A DNA stretch of 9,074 nucleotides from Candidatus Hydrogenedentota bacterium (GTDB lineage: Bacteria > Hydrogenedentota > Hydrogenedentia > Hydrogenedentales > SLHB01): the NCBI GenBank assembly GCA_007118235.1, contig SKRY01000133.1, positions 1 to 9,074 on the forward strand, given 5' to 3'. This document shows, piece by piece, positions 1 to 6,115 of the stretch; position 1 is the first letter of the stretch, and each line of letters opens with the position of its first letter. A program made the translations under genes and the position numbers. The notes below the pieces were generated by a model. That model was given only the letters and a program-made list of their open reading frames with translations. It ran no database searches and was not told where the DNA came from.

Positions 1-742
1 CCTCGTCCAACTCTTCATCCTCCCGTGCGGCCACGTGGCCCACGAACTCGTACTCGGAACTGGGCGAATTCAGCGCCTCCACGAGTTCCTCGGGCTGAGC
101 GCCGCCGTGGATGATGGCGGTGCGCGTGCGTCCGATGCCCACCGCGTGGAGACCGAGCAGGGCGATCAGCGTGGCGCTGTGGCTCAGCAGCACGCCAAGA
201 AACACCAGACTGGCGAAATAGGCGAAAAACAGCGGGGAAAAAGGCGCTGCTTCGCCCGTGGCGCCGCCGCCGTACGCGTAGGAGAGGAGAAGCAGCACCG
301 CCGCGCCTAGAAAAGCGCCCTTGAGCACCGTGGCCGTGCAGGCGAACGGGCGCGTGTCGCCGAGATTCGGCCGGAAAAGACCGAGCCATTGAAAAAACAG
401 GAGATGAATCACGGGCGACACCAGAACCATGGGCAAATACGGGGCGAACTCGGAGGATTGCAGGGTCCGCCATAACAGCGAGGGAAGATTGCCGAACGAG
501 CGGTCGATTCCACCCATGGACGCGGGCCATCCCTGATCCATGAGATACGCCATGAGCACGGCTCCGCCGCTCACCGCCGCTGCCAACATCACCTGCACGG
601 TGATGAGGATGTTGCGTTTGTGCGCCCGGCCCCACCCCACGGCCCATGTCGAGGGATCAAACCGCTCGCGTCCCCCGGCCGTTGGGGCGCTGGCGGAGGC
701 CGCATGCCGCTCTTGGGATGTGCTGCCGGCGTTAACGGTCAT
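1..742 (-). CDS. Membrane-anchored sugar-phosphate transferase, N-terminal part (partial, runs off left edge)
   Basis: Reading leftwards from ATG at 742-740 gives an open frame of 247 codons with no stop before the window edge. The start overlaps the stop of the upstream aminotransferase gene (ATGA), so the two are translationally coupled. The protein begins with a roughly 40-residue polar stretch. Four hydrophobic segments follow, at about residues 45-70, 100-125, 135-158 and 168-196; the second ends in FFQWLGLFRP. Then comes a soluble stretch, GRTRTAIIHGG...EEL.EAL...SEYEFVGHV. This order matches the N-terminus of PssE/WcaJ-type polyprenyl glycosylphosphotransferases: four helices, then a CoA-binding-like Rossmann domain with a degenerate glycine motif and a YxFVG strand. 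In that family the enzyme loads the first sugar-phosphate onto undecaprenyl phosphate at the inner membrane. The diagnostic C-terminal transferase domain lies outside the window, so the activity is inferred. A related NDP-sugar epimerase/dehydratase of the FlaA1/CapD type shares this N-terminus and is the main alternative. Confidence 0.7.
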   Translation of the reverse strand, partial: MTVNAGSTSQERHAASASAPTAGGRERFDPSTWAVGWGRAHKRNILITVQVMLAAAVSGGAVLMAYLMDQGWPASMGGIDRSFGNLPSLLWRTLQSSEFAPYLPMVLVSPVIHLLFFQWLGLFRPNLGDTRPFACTATVLKGAFLGAAVLLLLSYAYGGGATGEAAPFSPLFFAYFASLVFLGVLLSHSATLIALLGLHAVGIGRTRTAIIHGGAQPEELVEALNSPSSEYEFVGHVAAREDEELDE

Positions 743-1854
743 GAGATATTCGATTGGGCGAACGCATGGACGGCTTCAACCACATGCGCGACTTGTTCCT
801 CGGTTAGATGCGGGTGCATCGGGAGACTCAAGATACGGCCCGCGGCGGCATCCGTGACGGGCGTCACGGCGGGCACGGTCCGGACGCCCCGGAACGCTTC
901 CTGTTGAGCGATGGGGATGGGATAATGAATGCCCGCGCCAATCCCTTGTTCTTGAAGGGCGCTAAGCAAGGCGTCCCGCTCGAAGTGTTGTATGACGAAG
1001 AGATGCCAGACGTGCTCCACGTGGGGCTTCACCTTGGGCAACACCACCCCGGGCGCATCCGCCAACAAGTCGCGATAGCGTTCGGCGAAGTGTTGGCGCA
1101 AGGCGTTCCATTCGTCGAGATAACGCAGTTTCAGCTTCAACACGGCCGCCTGCATGCTCTGGAGCCGGCTGTTGAAGCCCGCCAAGGGATGGATGTACTT
1201 CTCGGACTGGCCCACGTTGCGCAGCATGCGGAGTTCGTCCGCCAGAGCGGCGTCATTCGTGGTTACCGCCCCGCCTTCGCCAAAGGAGCCCAAATTCTTG
1301 GCGGGGTAGAAGCTGAAACACCCCGCGTGTCCCAGGCCGCCCCCGCGGCGGCCGCGGTATGTGGCCCCGTGGGCCTGGCAGGCGTCCTCGATTACCAGCA
1401 GGCCATGCCGCGCGGCGATCTCCATGATCGGGTCCATCTCGGCGGGCTGGCCGTAGAGATGGACGGGCACGATCGCCTTGGTGCGTTCGGTGATGGCCTG
1501 TTCGAGCAAGGCGGGGTCCATGTTGAAGTCCGCCGCTGTCACATCCACCAATACGGGAATTGCTCCGGCATGGTGAACGGCGTTCACCGTGGCGATGAAG
1601 GTGTTCGCCGCCGTGATGACCTCGTCGCCGGGTCCCACGCCGGCGGCGATGAGGCTCAGTTGGAGCGCGTCCGCGCCCGAGGCCACGCCCACGCAATGCT
1701 TTGTGCCGCAATAGGCCGCGAAAGCCTCCTCGAATTGTTGAACCGCCGGCCCGAGCACGAAACTGCCGCGGCTCATGAGTTGCTCGAATTCCCGGTGTAC
1801 ATCTTCCCGAATTGCTTGATACTGCGCCGCCAAATCGACAAACTGAACGTTCAT
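739..1854 (-). CDS. DegT/DnrJ/EryC1/StrS-family PLP-dependent sugar aminotransferase
   Basis: The 371-residue protein has the usual length and motifs of the sugar aminotransferase family. These enzymes transfer an amino group from glutamate to a keto group of an NDP-sugar in the cytoplasm, making amino sugars for surface glycans or natural products. Visible features are the N-terminal VDLAAQYQAI, SGADALQLSL (60-69, cofactor phosphate region), VIEDACQAHG with Asp157 (pyridine nitrogen), and SFYPAKNLGSFGEGG with the Schiff-base lysine Lys186. The C-terminal half has H.WHLFVIQ and GIGAGIHYP...LSLPMHP. The start at 1854 is supported by AAGGAG five bases upstream. It overlaps the following membrane-protein gene by 4 nt, which suggests a shared polysaccharide operon. 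The N-terminus resembles the FdtB/QdtB type (3-keto-6-deoxyhexose C3 transaminases), but the exact sugar and regiochemistry cannot be read from the sequence. Confidence 0.93.
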   Translation of the reverse strand: MNVQFVDLAAQYQAIREDVHREFEQLMSRGSFVLGPAVQQFEEAFAAYCGTKHCVGVASGADALQLSLIAAGVGPGDEVITAANTFIATVNAVHHAGAIPVLVDVTAADFNMDPALLEQAITERTKAIVPVHLYGQPAEMDPIMEIAARHGLLVIEDACQAHGATYRGRRGGGLGHAGCFSFYPAKNLGSFGEGGAVTTNDAALADELRMLRNVGQSEKYIHPLAGFNSRLQSMQAAVLKLKLRYLDEWNALRQHFAERYRDLLADAPGVVLPKVKPHVEHVWHLFVIQHFERDALLSALQEQGIGAGIHYPIPIAQQEAFRGVRTVPAVTPVTDAAAGRILSLPMHPHLTEEQVAHVVEAVHAFAQSNIS

Positions 1855-1967
1855 GGCGTCTCCTTAGTCCGAAACTGAATACCACGGGCGGCCGCGCGCC
1901 CTGTTTGCATGCCGGCGGTTTCTTGCTTGCCCACGTGTTCCGGATTGGCGAGATGCGCCGCGTCCTT

Positions 1968-1996
1968 TTGAATCCGGGGGCGCCCTGCACTACAAT
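1968..1996 (+). promoter_or_regulatory. Candidate sigma70-type promoter for the glycosyltransferase gene
   Basis: TTGAAT (1968-1973, 4/6 to the -35 consensus) and TACAAT (1991-1996, 5/6 to the -10 consensus) are separated by exactly 17 bp and point rightwards. A start near 2003 would give the gene at 2343 a leader of about 340 nt, which is long. An unseen small RNA or a second start nearer the gene is therefore possible. The match is good for GC-rich DNA but can arise by chance. Confidence 0.35.
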
Positions 1997-2204
1997 CGCC
2001 CCCCGCGCCCCGCGCGAAGCGTCCGCGCCGGGAAGTGAGAGATCCTGTGTGCGCTGGACCTGTCTGTCCGCGCGTCGAGTGCTTGCGCAAGGATGTGGGC
2101 CGCCGCCGAAAGGGCTGTGGAAGAAGCGAGCCCTAGAAGTGATGAGGCGTATTCTAACATAGAACGAGGGGGCGCCGCTTCCCTGCTTCAGACTCGCGGC
2201 CGCC

Positions 2205-2233
2205 GCGGGGAGGGTAGCCCCTGCGTTCCCCGC
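2205..2233 (+). other. Strong GC hairpin upstream of the glycosyltransferase
   Basis: GCGGGGA (2205-2211) and TCCCCGC (2227-2233) are perfect complements. Inside them GGG (2212-2214) can pair with CCC (2218-2220) around a TAG loop, leaving a 6-nt bulge on the 3' side. No T-tract follows, so it is not a standard intrinsic terminator. If transcription begins near 2003 it lies in the leader RNA about 110 nt before the start codon. Its function is unknown. Confidence 0.4.
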
Positions 2234-2342
2234 CGGAAGTCGAGGCTCGACCAAGGCTCAAGACCGGAAACGGAGTCCTCATGCGAGAGCCGATGCATGC
2301 CTTGTCCCGATGAGCCACGCTAAACACCCCAGGAGCCGTTGA

Positions 2343-3227
2343 ATGCCGCTGCCTTATGTCATAGTGATGACCGCTTACAACGAACAGGAGTTCATATCCC
2401 GCACGATGGACTCCGTGTGCGCCCAAAGCCATCGCCCGGAGTCGCTTCTCGTCGTGGATGACGGCTCAACCGATGAAACCCCCGCCATTGTGCGGCGGTA
2501 TGCCGGCGAGTATCCCTGGATTCGTCTGGTGCGCCGGGAGCCCAAGGGCCGAGCCGTCGGGAGTAAGGTGGTGGAGGCGTTTTACGCCGGGTTCGAGGCG
2601 ATACCCCACGACTTGGCCCATGAGTTCATCGTGAAACTGGACGCGGATCTCGAAATGCCTCCGGATTATTTCGAGCGCGCGGCAAGAATGTTCGAGATGC
2701 ATGACGACGTTGGGATTTGCGGAGGATACTGCGTTGTGCCCGATGGAGCGCGCTGGGTGCGCGAAAAGACCGCTCCGTTTCACATCCGCGGGGCCTTCAA
2801 GGCGATACGAACGCAGGCGTTTCATGAGATCGGCGGTTTCGTGCGCGCCATGGGGTGGGACGGAATTGATCAGATGCGGTTGTTCCACAAGGGGTGGAAA
2901 GTGGGCCTGTTGGACGCGCCTGTCAAGCATTTTCGTCCGACAGGCAGCGCCTCGGATTCCAAGGAGTTGTATGAGCGGTTTGGGGGAGCCTATTATCGGC
3001 GGGGCTACGACCCCGTGTTGGCGGCCCTCGCGGCCACCCGCGTCGTGAGGCGCACCAGGCGATTCCGGATTCTGGCGCACATAGCGAAAGGCTATTTCGG
3101 GGCTTGGGCCAGGGGAGAGGAGAAATATCTGAGCAAGAGCGAAGTGCGGTTTCTGAGGCGTTTCCAGTATATGCGGCTTGTGGCCCCATCCTCGGTGACA
3201 AGACGGTACACCTACACGGAATCATAG
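2343..3227 (+). CDS. Family 2 (GT-A fold) glycosyltransferase
   Basis: The 294-residue soluble protein is a GT2 enzyme that transfers a sugar from an NDP-sugar donor to a growing glycan or lipid carrier at the cytoplasmic face of the membrane. The N-terminus has the donor-binding pattern VIVMTAYNEQEFISRTMDSV...PESLLVVDDGSTDET (VDDGSTDET at about 38-46). The metal-binding DxD-type motif is KLDADLEMP (Asp100, Asp102). The acceptor-side segment AFKAIRTQAFHEIGGF...GWDGIDQMRLFHKGW contains WDGID (172-176), the position of the catalytic base in the family. The C-terminus is rich in Arg and Lys with no membrane segment, consistent with peripheral attachment. AGGAG about eight bases upstream supports the ATG at 2343. 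It stands alone on this strand and lies opposite the aminotransferase operon, with which it probably shares a polysaccharide pathway. The sugar cannot be inferred. Confidence 0.9.
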   Translation: MPLPYVIVMTAYNEQEFISRTMDSVCAQSHRPESLLVVDDGSTDETPAIVRRYAGEYPWIRLVRREPKGRAVGSKVVEAFYAGFEAIPHDLAHEFIVKLDADLEMPPDYFERAARMFEMHDDVGICGGYCVVPDGARWVREKTAPFHIRGAFKAIRTQAFHEIGGFVRAMGWDGIDQMRLFHKGWKVGLLDAPVKHFRPTGSASDSKELYERFGGAYYRRGYDPVLAALAATRVVRRTRRFRILAHIAKGYFGAWARGEEKYLSKSEVRFLRRFQYMRLVAPSSVTRRYTYTES

Positions 3228-3302
3228 CGCAACGCGGAGCAAAAAAACGCGGACAAGCGGTGCGCGCTTATCTAAAGAACAGCAAAACCGTGATAATCAT
3301 CG

Positions 3303-3331
3303 CAGATTTGTATAGTTTGAATACAGATCTG
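3303..3331. promoter_or_regulatory. Long dyad, candidate enhancer (upstream activator) site for the hydrogenase promoter
   Basis: CAGATTTGTAT (3303-3313) and ATACAGATCTG (3321-3331) form an inverted repeat with 10 of 11 positions matched around a 7-bp spacer (AGTTTGA). The right arm overlaps a perfect 10-bp palindrome ACAGATCTGT (3323-3332). The dyad is AT-rich compared with its surroundings. Its centre (3317) lies about 165 bp upstream of the predicted sigma54 start, within the usual distance for sites bound by NtrC-family enhancer-binding proteins. The binding protein is not identified and the site does not obviously match the HupR or FhlA consensus. Confidence 0.5.
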
Positions 3332-3354
3332 TTCTGCGCACTTATGTTCATTTG

Positions 3355-3409
3355 GGCGGCGCCTAACAGGGCGCCCGGCCCGGCATGAAAGAGTTTGGCG
3401 GCGCTTAAC
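3355..3409 (+). repeat. Direct repeat GGCGGCGCYTAAC, two copies 42 bp apart
   Basis: GGCGGCGCCTAAC (3355-3367) and GGCGGCGCTTAAC (3397-3409) match at 12 of 13 positions, and both are preceded by TTTGG-like sequence. The 42-bp spacing is close to four helical turns, so both copies face the same side of the DNA. They sit between the upstream dyad and the sigma54 promoter. The left copy also forms a GGCGCC-TAACAG-GGCGCC hairpin (3358-3375). A role as a second regulator's binding sites is a guess. Confidence 0.4.
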
Positions 3410-3455
3410 GGTGATTTAGGCCCTTTTGGTGAATATATACGGGATTTGCTGAAAT

Positions 3456-3471
3456 TGGCATGGGGGTTGCT
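3456..3471 (+). promoter_or_regulatory. Sigma54 (RpoN) -24/-12 promoter of the hydrogenase operon
   Basis: TGGCATGGGGGTTGCT matches the sigma54 consensus TGGCACGNNNNTTGCW at every defined position except one (T for C at 3461). The invariant GG (3457-3458) and GC (3469-3470) have exactly the required spacing. Transcription would start near 3482, giving a leader of about 110 nt before hydB at 3593. Sigma54 promoters need an ATP-driven enhancer-binding protein; the dyad centred at 3317 is the obvious candidate site. No clear IHF consensus was seen between them. Sigma54 control of hydrogenase genes is known in other systems, such as hup, hox and hyc operons. Confidence 0.8.
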
Positions 3472-3483
3472 ACAGACTTGGCG

Positions 3484-3522
3484 CAATGCTGAATCGCAAG
3501 CTGGTACGGTGTGTCAGCATTG
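3484..3522 (+). promoter_or_regulatory. Inverted repeat at the predicted 5' end of the hydrogenase mRNA
   Basis: CAATGCTGA (3484-3492) and TCAGCATTG (3514-3522) are perfect 9-bp complements separated by 21 nt. The left arm begins two or three bases after the predicted sigma54 start. It could be a 5'-terminal stem-loop protecting the mRNA or an operator overlapping the initiation region. The sequence alone does not decide between these. Confidence 0.5.
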
Positions 3523-3530
3523 AGTCCGAA

Positions 3531-3568
3531 TCAGCCGGGCTGGACTTCGTGCTTGCGTCAGCCGGGCT
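3531..3568 (+). repeat. Direct repeat TCAGCCGGGCT in the hydrogenase leader
   Basis: TCAGCCGGGCT occurs exactly at 3531-3541 and again at 3558-3568, 27 bp apart. Each copy is internally symmetric (AGCC-G-GGCT). The first copy lies inside a weak AGTCC/GGACT inverted repeat (3523-3527 with 3542-3546). Both lie between the 5' inverted repeat and the ribosome-binding site of hydB, so they may be protein-binding half-sites or part of a leader RNA fold. Confidence 0.45.
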
Positions 3569-3592
3569 AACCGAATATGGGGAGACCTTAGC

Positions 3593-4744
3593 ATGCAGGT
3601 CCTCATGCGCGAAGATTTCGACACGCTCATTGAGAAGTTGCAGGGAGCGGACTACGAAGTGATTGCCCCCCGGATTCGCGAGGGCGCCATCGTGTTGGAC
3701 ACGGTGGACAGCGCCGGGGATTTGCCGGCCGGCTGGACCGATGAGCAAGAGGGTGGCCGGTACACCCTCCACAGGACGGATTCTCCCTCCTTGTTTCACT
3801 ACACGGTGGGTCCGACTTCCCTCAAGTCCTTTCTGTACCCCTCGAGGTCCCTGCTTTGCCGGGTTCACGGGGGGCACAACGACTTCGACGTGGAGGAGCC
3901 GGAAATCGAGGCTCCGCAGCGGGCGTTCGTTGGGGTGCGTGCGTGCGAGCTTCACGCCATGGCGATCCAGGACCACGTGTTCGCCGGCGGACGCCACCCC
4001 GATCCCGTCTACACGGCCCGCCGGAACAACATCTTCCTTGTGGCGGTGAATTGCTCCAAGGCTGGCAACACATGCTTCTGCGCCTCCATGGGCACGGGCC
4101 CCGAGGCCACGGCGCATTATGACTTGGTGCTTACCGAGGTAGTCGAAGATGGGACGCACTACTTCCTGATTGACGCCGGGACCAAGGCGGGACGCTCCAT
4201 GCTGGACGAACTGCCCTTGCGTCCCGCGCGCGCCGCCGAAGAGGAAGCAGGCGCCGCCGTGGTGCGGAACGCGGCCGGGAGCATGGGCCGTTCACTGGAC
4301 ACCGAGGGCATTGAGGATGTCTTCTTCGAGAATTTGGAAAACCCGCTTTGGCAGGAGGTGGCCGAACGCTGTCTGACGTGCTCCAATTGCACGATGGCGT
4401 GTCCGACGTGCTTCTGTTCCACGGTGGAGGACGTCAGCACGATCGACAACGATATGGCCGAACGCTGGCGCGTGTGGGATTCGTGTTTCACCACGAATTT
4501 CAGCTACGTGTTCGGTGGAGCCATCCGGAAGGCGTCCTCGTCAAGATACCGGCACTGGATCACGCACAAGCTGGCGGCTTGGCAGGAGCAATTTGGGACG
4601 CCGGGTTGTGTGGGATGCGGACGTTGTATTACATGGTGTCCGGTGGGGATAGACATTACCGAGGAAGCCGCGGTTTTGCGGCGGCAGAAAGAGACCCGGC
4701 AGGGAGAGGCGCGTTATGGAGCAGGAACAAGAACAGCCTATTGA
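3593..4744 (+). CDS. hydB: Group 3b [NiFe] hydrogenase (sulfhydrogenase-type) beta subunit, 4Fe-4S protein
   Basis: The 383-residue cytoplasmic iron-sulfur subunit passes electrons between the flavoprotein gamma subunit and the hydrogenase dimer. The C-terminal third has two ferredoxin-type 4Fe-4S motifs: Cys260-x2-Cys263-x2-Cys266-x3-Cys270-Pro and Cys339-x2-Cys342-x2-Cys345-x3-Cys349-Pro. Between them lie CFC (273-275) and WRVWDSCF. The N-terminal domain carries the RACELHAMAIQDHVF segment (Cys118), NC (154) and CFCASMGTGP (161-170), as in the HydB/AsrA family. Its length is close to archaeal sulfhydrogenase beta. The start at 3593 has GGGGAG about eight bases upstream; Met5 (3605) is a less likely alternative. 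It is first in the operon, behind a sigma54 promoter, and its end overlaps the next gene by 29 nt. The related AsrA of anaerobic sulfite reductase is excluded by the hydrogenase genes that follow. Confidence 0.93.
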   Translation: MQVLMREDFDTLIEKLQGADYEVIAPRIREGAIVLDTVDSAGDLPAGWTDEQEGGRYTLHRTDSPSLFHYTVGPTSLKSFLYPSRSLLCRVHGGHNDFDVEEPEIEAPQRAFVGVRACELHAMAIQDHVFAGGRHPDPVYTARRNNIFLVAVNCSKAGNTCFCASMGTGPEATAHYDLVLTEVVEDGTHYFLIDAGTKAGRSMLDELPLRPARAAEEEAGAAVVRNAAGSMGRSLDTEGIEDVFFENLENPLWQEVAERCLTCSNCTMACPTCFCSTVEDVSTIDNDMAERWRVWDSCFTTNFSYVFGGAIRKASSSRYRHWITHKLAAWQEQFGTPGCVGCGRCITWCPVGIDITEEAAVLRRQKETRQGEARYGAGTRTAY

Positions 4745-5189
4745 GCGCATGTTGCGTGGGCACGATTTCACGGACGGCTTGAGCGATGGGCACGTGGCCC
4801 GGCTTGCGTCCATGGCTTCGCTGCAGACGTTTCATGCGGACGAGCGGGTGCTGAAGGCCGGAGAACGGGCCGACCGCTGTTACTTGATACAGGAAGGTCA
4901 GATCGCCATTGAGATCTATCATCCCACGCGGGGCGGGGTGCCCATCCAGACCTTGGGCGAAGGCAAGGTCCTGGGGTGGTCCTGGCTGGTGAAACCGTAC
5001 CGCTGGACCTTCGATGCGATGACCTATACGTTCACGCGAGCCATTGTGCTCGACGGGGTCCGCTTGCGCGAGGCCATGGAGGCCGATCCCGAATTTGGGT
5101 ACCCCTTGGCCATGCGCTTCATGGAAGTGTGTGCGGAGCGGGTGAGCCATTCCAGATTACAGATGATTGACATGTTCGATCCGCACTAA
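4716..5189 (+). CDS. Stand-alone cyclic-nucleotide-binding-fold protein, HoxI-like
   Basis: This 157-residue protein has one Crp-type nucleotide-binding fold and no DNA-binding domain. Residues 25-115 contain the beta-roll pattern ...FHADERVLKAGERADRCYLIQEGQIAIEI...IQTLGEGKVLGWSWLVKPYRWTFDAMT. The C-terminal helices (to ...RLQMIDMFDPH) end where a Crp/Fnr helix-turn-helix would begin. The phosphate-binding segment has GWSWLVKPYRW (87-97) in place of the canonical GE(L/I)A...PR(T/S)A, so cAMP binding as in CRP is unlikely. HoxI, the accessory subunit of the Ralstonia eutropha soluble hydrogenase, has this fold and was proposed to provide an NADPH-binding site; a similar role here is an inference. 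The gene starts inside hydB (29-nt overlap, AGGGAG nine bases upstream) and precedes hydG, so it is part of the hydrogenase operon. Confidence 0.82.
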   Translation: MEQEQEQPIERMLRGHDFTDGLSDGHVARLASMASLQTFHADERVLKAGERADRCYLIQEGQIAIEIYHPTRGGVPIQTLGEGKVLGWSWLVKPYRWTFDAMTYTFTRAIVLDGVRLREAMEADPEFGYPLAMRFMEVCAERVSHSRLQMIDMFDPH

Positions 5190-5198
5190 AAGAGTCCG

Positions 5199-5222
5199 GC
5201 TTGATTGCGTGTCGCGTCAAGC
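5199..5222 (+). other. Small hairpin between the HoxI-like gene and hydG
   Basis: GCTTGA (5199-5204) and TCAAGC (5217-5222) are perfect complements, and GCG-TGT-CGC (5207-5215) can extend the stem inside. It lies in the 83-nt gap (5190-5272), the largest space between the structural hydrogenase genes from hydB to hydA. No T-tract follows, so a terminator is unlikely; a processing or mRNA-stability element is possible. The rest of the gap holds the hydG ribosome-binding site, GGAAGGAG about ten bases before its ATG. Confidence 0.35.
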
Positions 5223-5272
5223 GGGAGCAGTTTCCCAGCGTTCCCACCGTCAAGGGAAGGAGATAGCGAGTC

Positions 5273-6112
5273 ATGGCTGTTGCATATCATGAACCCATGT
5301 TGCCCGTACCGCACCGGGTGCGGCGCATGACGTGGGAGACCGACGATACCTTCACCATGGAGCTGGTGGCGGCTGGTGGAGGGGGAATAACCAGTTTCGC
5401 TCCGGGGCAGTTCAACATGTTGTATGTGTTTGGAGTGGGGGAAGCCGCCATTTCGATGAGTGGAAGCCCATCCAATCCAGAAACCTTGCTGCACACCACC
5501 CGCGCCGTGGGCAGCGTCACCAAGGCGCTGGCGAGCTTGCATCCCGGCCAATTGATTGGGGTGCGGGGACCGTACGGCGTGAGTTGGCCGGTGGACGAGG
5601 CGGAAGGGCGAGACATCGTCATTATAACGGGCGGGATTGGATTGGCCCCGTTGCGTCCGCTTATCTACACCCTTATTGAACAGCGCGAGCGTTTCGGCAA
5701 CATAACGATTCTGTTTGGCGCGCGAACCCCTGACGAAATCTTGTTCCGGGACGAGATTGAGCAATGGCGCCGGCGGTTCGACATGGATGTGCTCATCACG
5801 GTTGACCGCGCCTCCAGGGATTGGCGGGGGCGGTTGGGCGTGGTCACCACGCTGATCCCCCAATCGCCGTTTGATCCCAAGAACAGCATCGCCTATGTGT
5901 GCGGTCCGGAAGTGATGATGTACTTCACGCTCGAAGCGCTCGAAAAGCGGGGCATGCCCCGGGAGCGGGTGTTTGTCTCGATGGAGCGCAATATGAAGTG
6001 CGGGCTGGGATTTTGCGGTCATTGCCAACTCGGGCCCAAGTTTGTGTGCAAGGACGGACCGGTATTCCGCTGGACGGAAGTGGCCAGCCTCCTCGACATC
6101 CGGGAGATTTAA
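5273..6112 (+). CDS. hydG: Group 3b [NiFe] hydrogenase gamma subunit, FAD/NAD(P)-binding reductase with 2Fe-2S cluster
   Basis: This 279-residue flavoprotein exchanges hydride with NAD(P)H and passes single electrons to the iron-sulfur beta subunit. The ferredoxin-reductase FAD domain occupies about residues 10-105 (FAPGQFNMLYVFGVGEAAISMSGSP, then the GSVTKAL phosphate-binding turn). The NAD(P) domain follows, with ITGGIGLAPLRPLI (118-131) and YVCGPEVMM (208-216). The C-terminal Cys243-x4-Cys248-x2-Cys251-x7-Cys259 is the 2Fe-2S motif of the dihydroorotate-dehydrogenase electron-transfer family. Length and order agree with sulfhydrogenase gamma (about 290 residues). The ATG at 5273 follows GGAAGGAG. 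Three bases separate its stop from hydD. Preference for NADP over NAD is typical of group 3b but cannot be settled from these motifs. Confidence 0.93.
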   Translation: MAVAYHEPMLPVPHRVRRMTWETDDTFTMELVAAGGGGITSFAPGQFNMLYVFGVGEAAISMSGSPSNPETLLHTTRAVGSVTKALASLHPGQLIGVRGPYGVSWPVDEAEGRDIVIITGGIGLAPLRPLIYTLIEQRERFGNITILFGARTPDEILFRDEIEQWRRRFDMDVLITVDRASRDWRGRLGVVTTLIPQSPFDPKNSIAYVCGPEVMMYFTLEALEKRGMPRERVFVSMERNMKCGLGFCGHCQLGPKFVCKDGPVFRWTEVASLLDIREI

Positions 6113-6115
6113 GCA

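Larger units (their letters stand above)
1855..2342. other. 488-bp divergent intergenic region without a convincing gene
   Basis: This spacer separates the leftward aminotransferase operon from the rightward glycosyltransferase. Short open frames exist on both strands, but their compositions (runs of Arg, Gly and Pro, no recognisable motif) look like GC-rich noise and none has a good ribosome-binding site. It contains a candidate sigma70 promoter facing right (1968-1996), a 10-bp palindrome CTTGCGCAAG (2082-2091), a small dyad TTCTA-ACA-TAGAA (2152-2164) and a strong hairpin (2205-2233). I do not recognise a tRNA, RNase P RNA, tmRNA, SRP RNA or known riboswitch. Confidence 0.6.

Noticed and set aside
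808..1878. 356-codon open frame on the plus strand
   Set aside because: It is antisense to the aminotransferase, whose motifs are unmistakable; the plus-strand product is rich in His, Arg and Gly without family features.
1851..2090. 79-codon minus-strand frame upstream of the aminotransferase
   Set aside because: It has no good ribosome-binding site or recognisable domain, a noise-like composition, and it overlaps the likely leader of the aminotransferase gene.
1997..2342. A known structured RNA such as SRP RNA, RNase P RNA or a c-di-GMP riboswitch
   Set aside because: I compared remembered conserved cores with the sequence; only short stem similarities such as GGGCT...AGCCC near 2112-2133 were seen, without the required conserved loops.
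3354..3376. GC hairpin (GGCGCC-TAACAG-GGCGCC) as an intrinsic terminator of the glycosyltransferase
   Set aside because: No T-tract follows on either strand and it lies about 130 bp after the stop codon; it is better described as part of the repeat near the hydrogenase promoter.
4716..5189. A Crp/Fnr transcription factor regulating the operon
   Set aside because: The protein ends before any helix-turn-helix domain, so it cannot bind DNA as Crp does.
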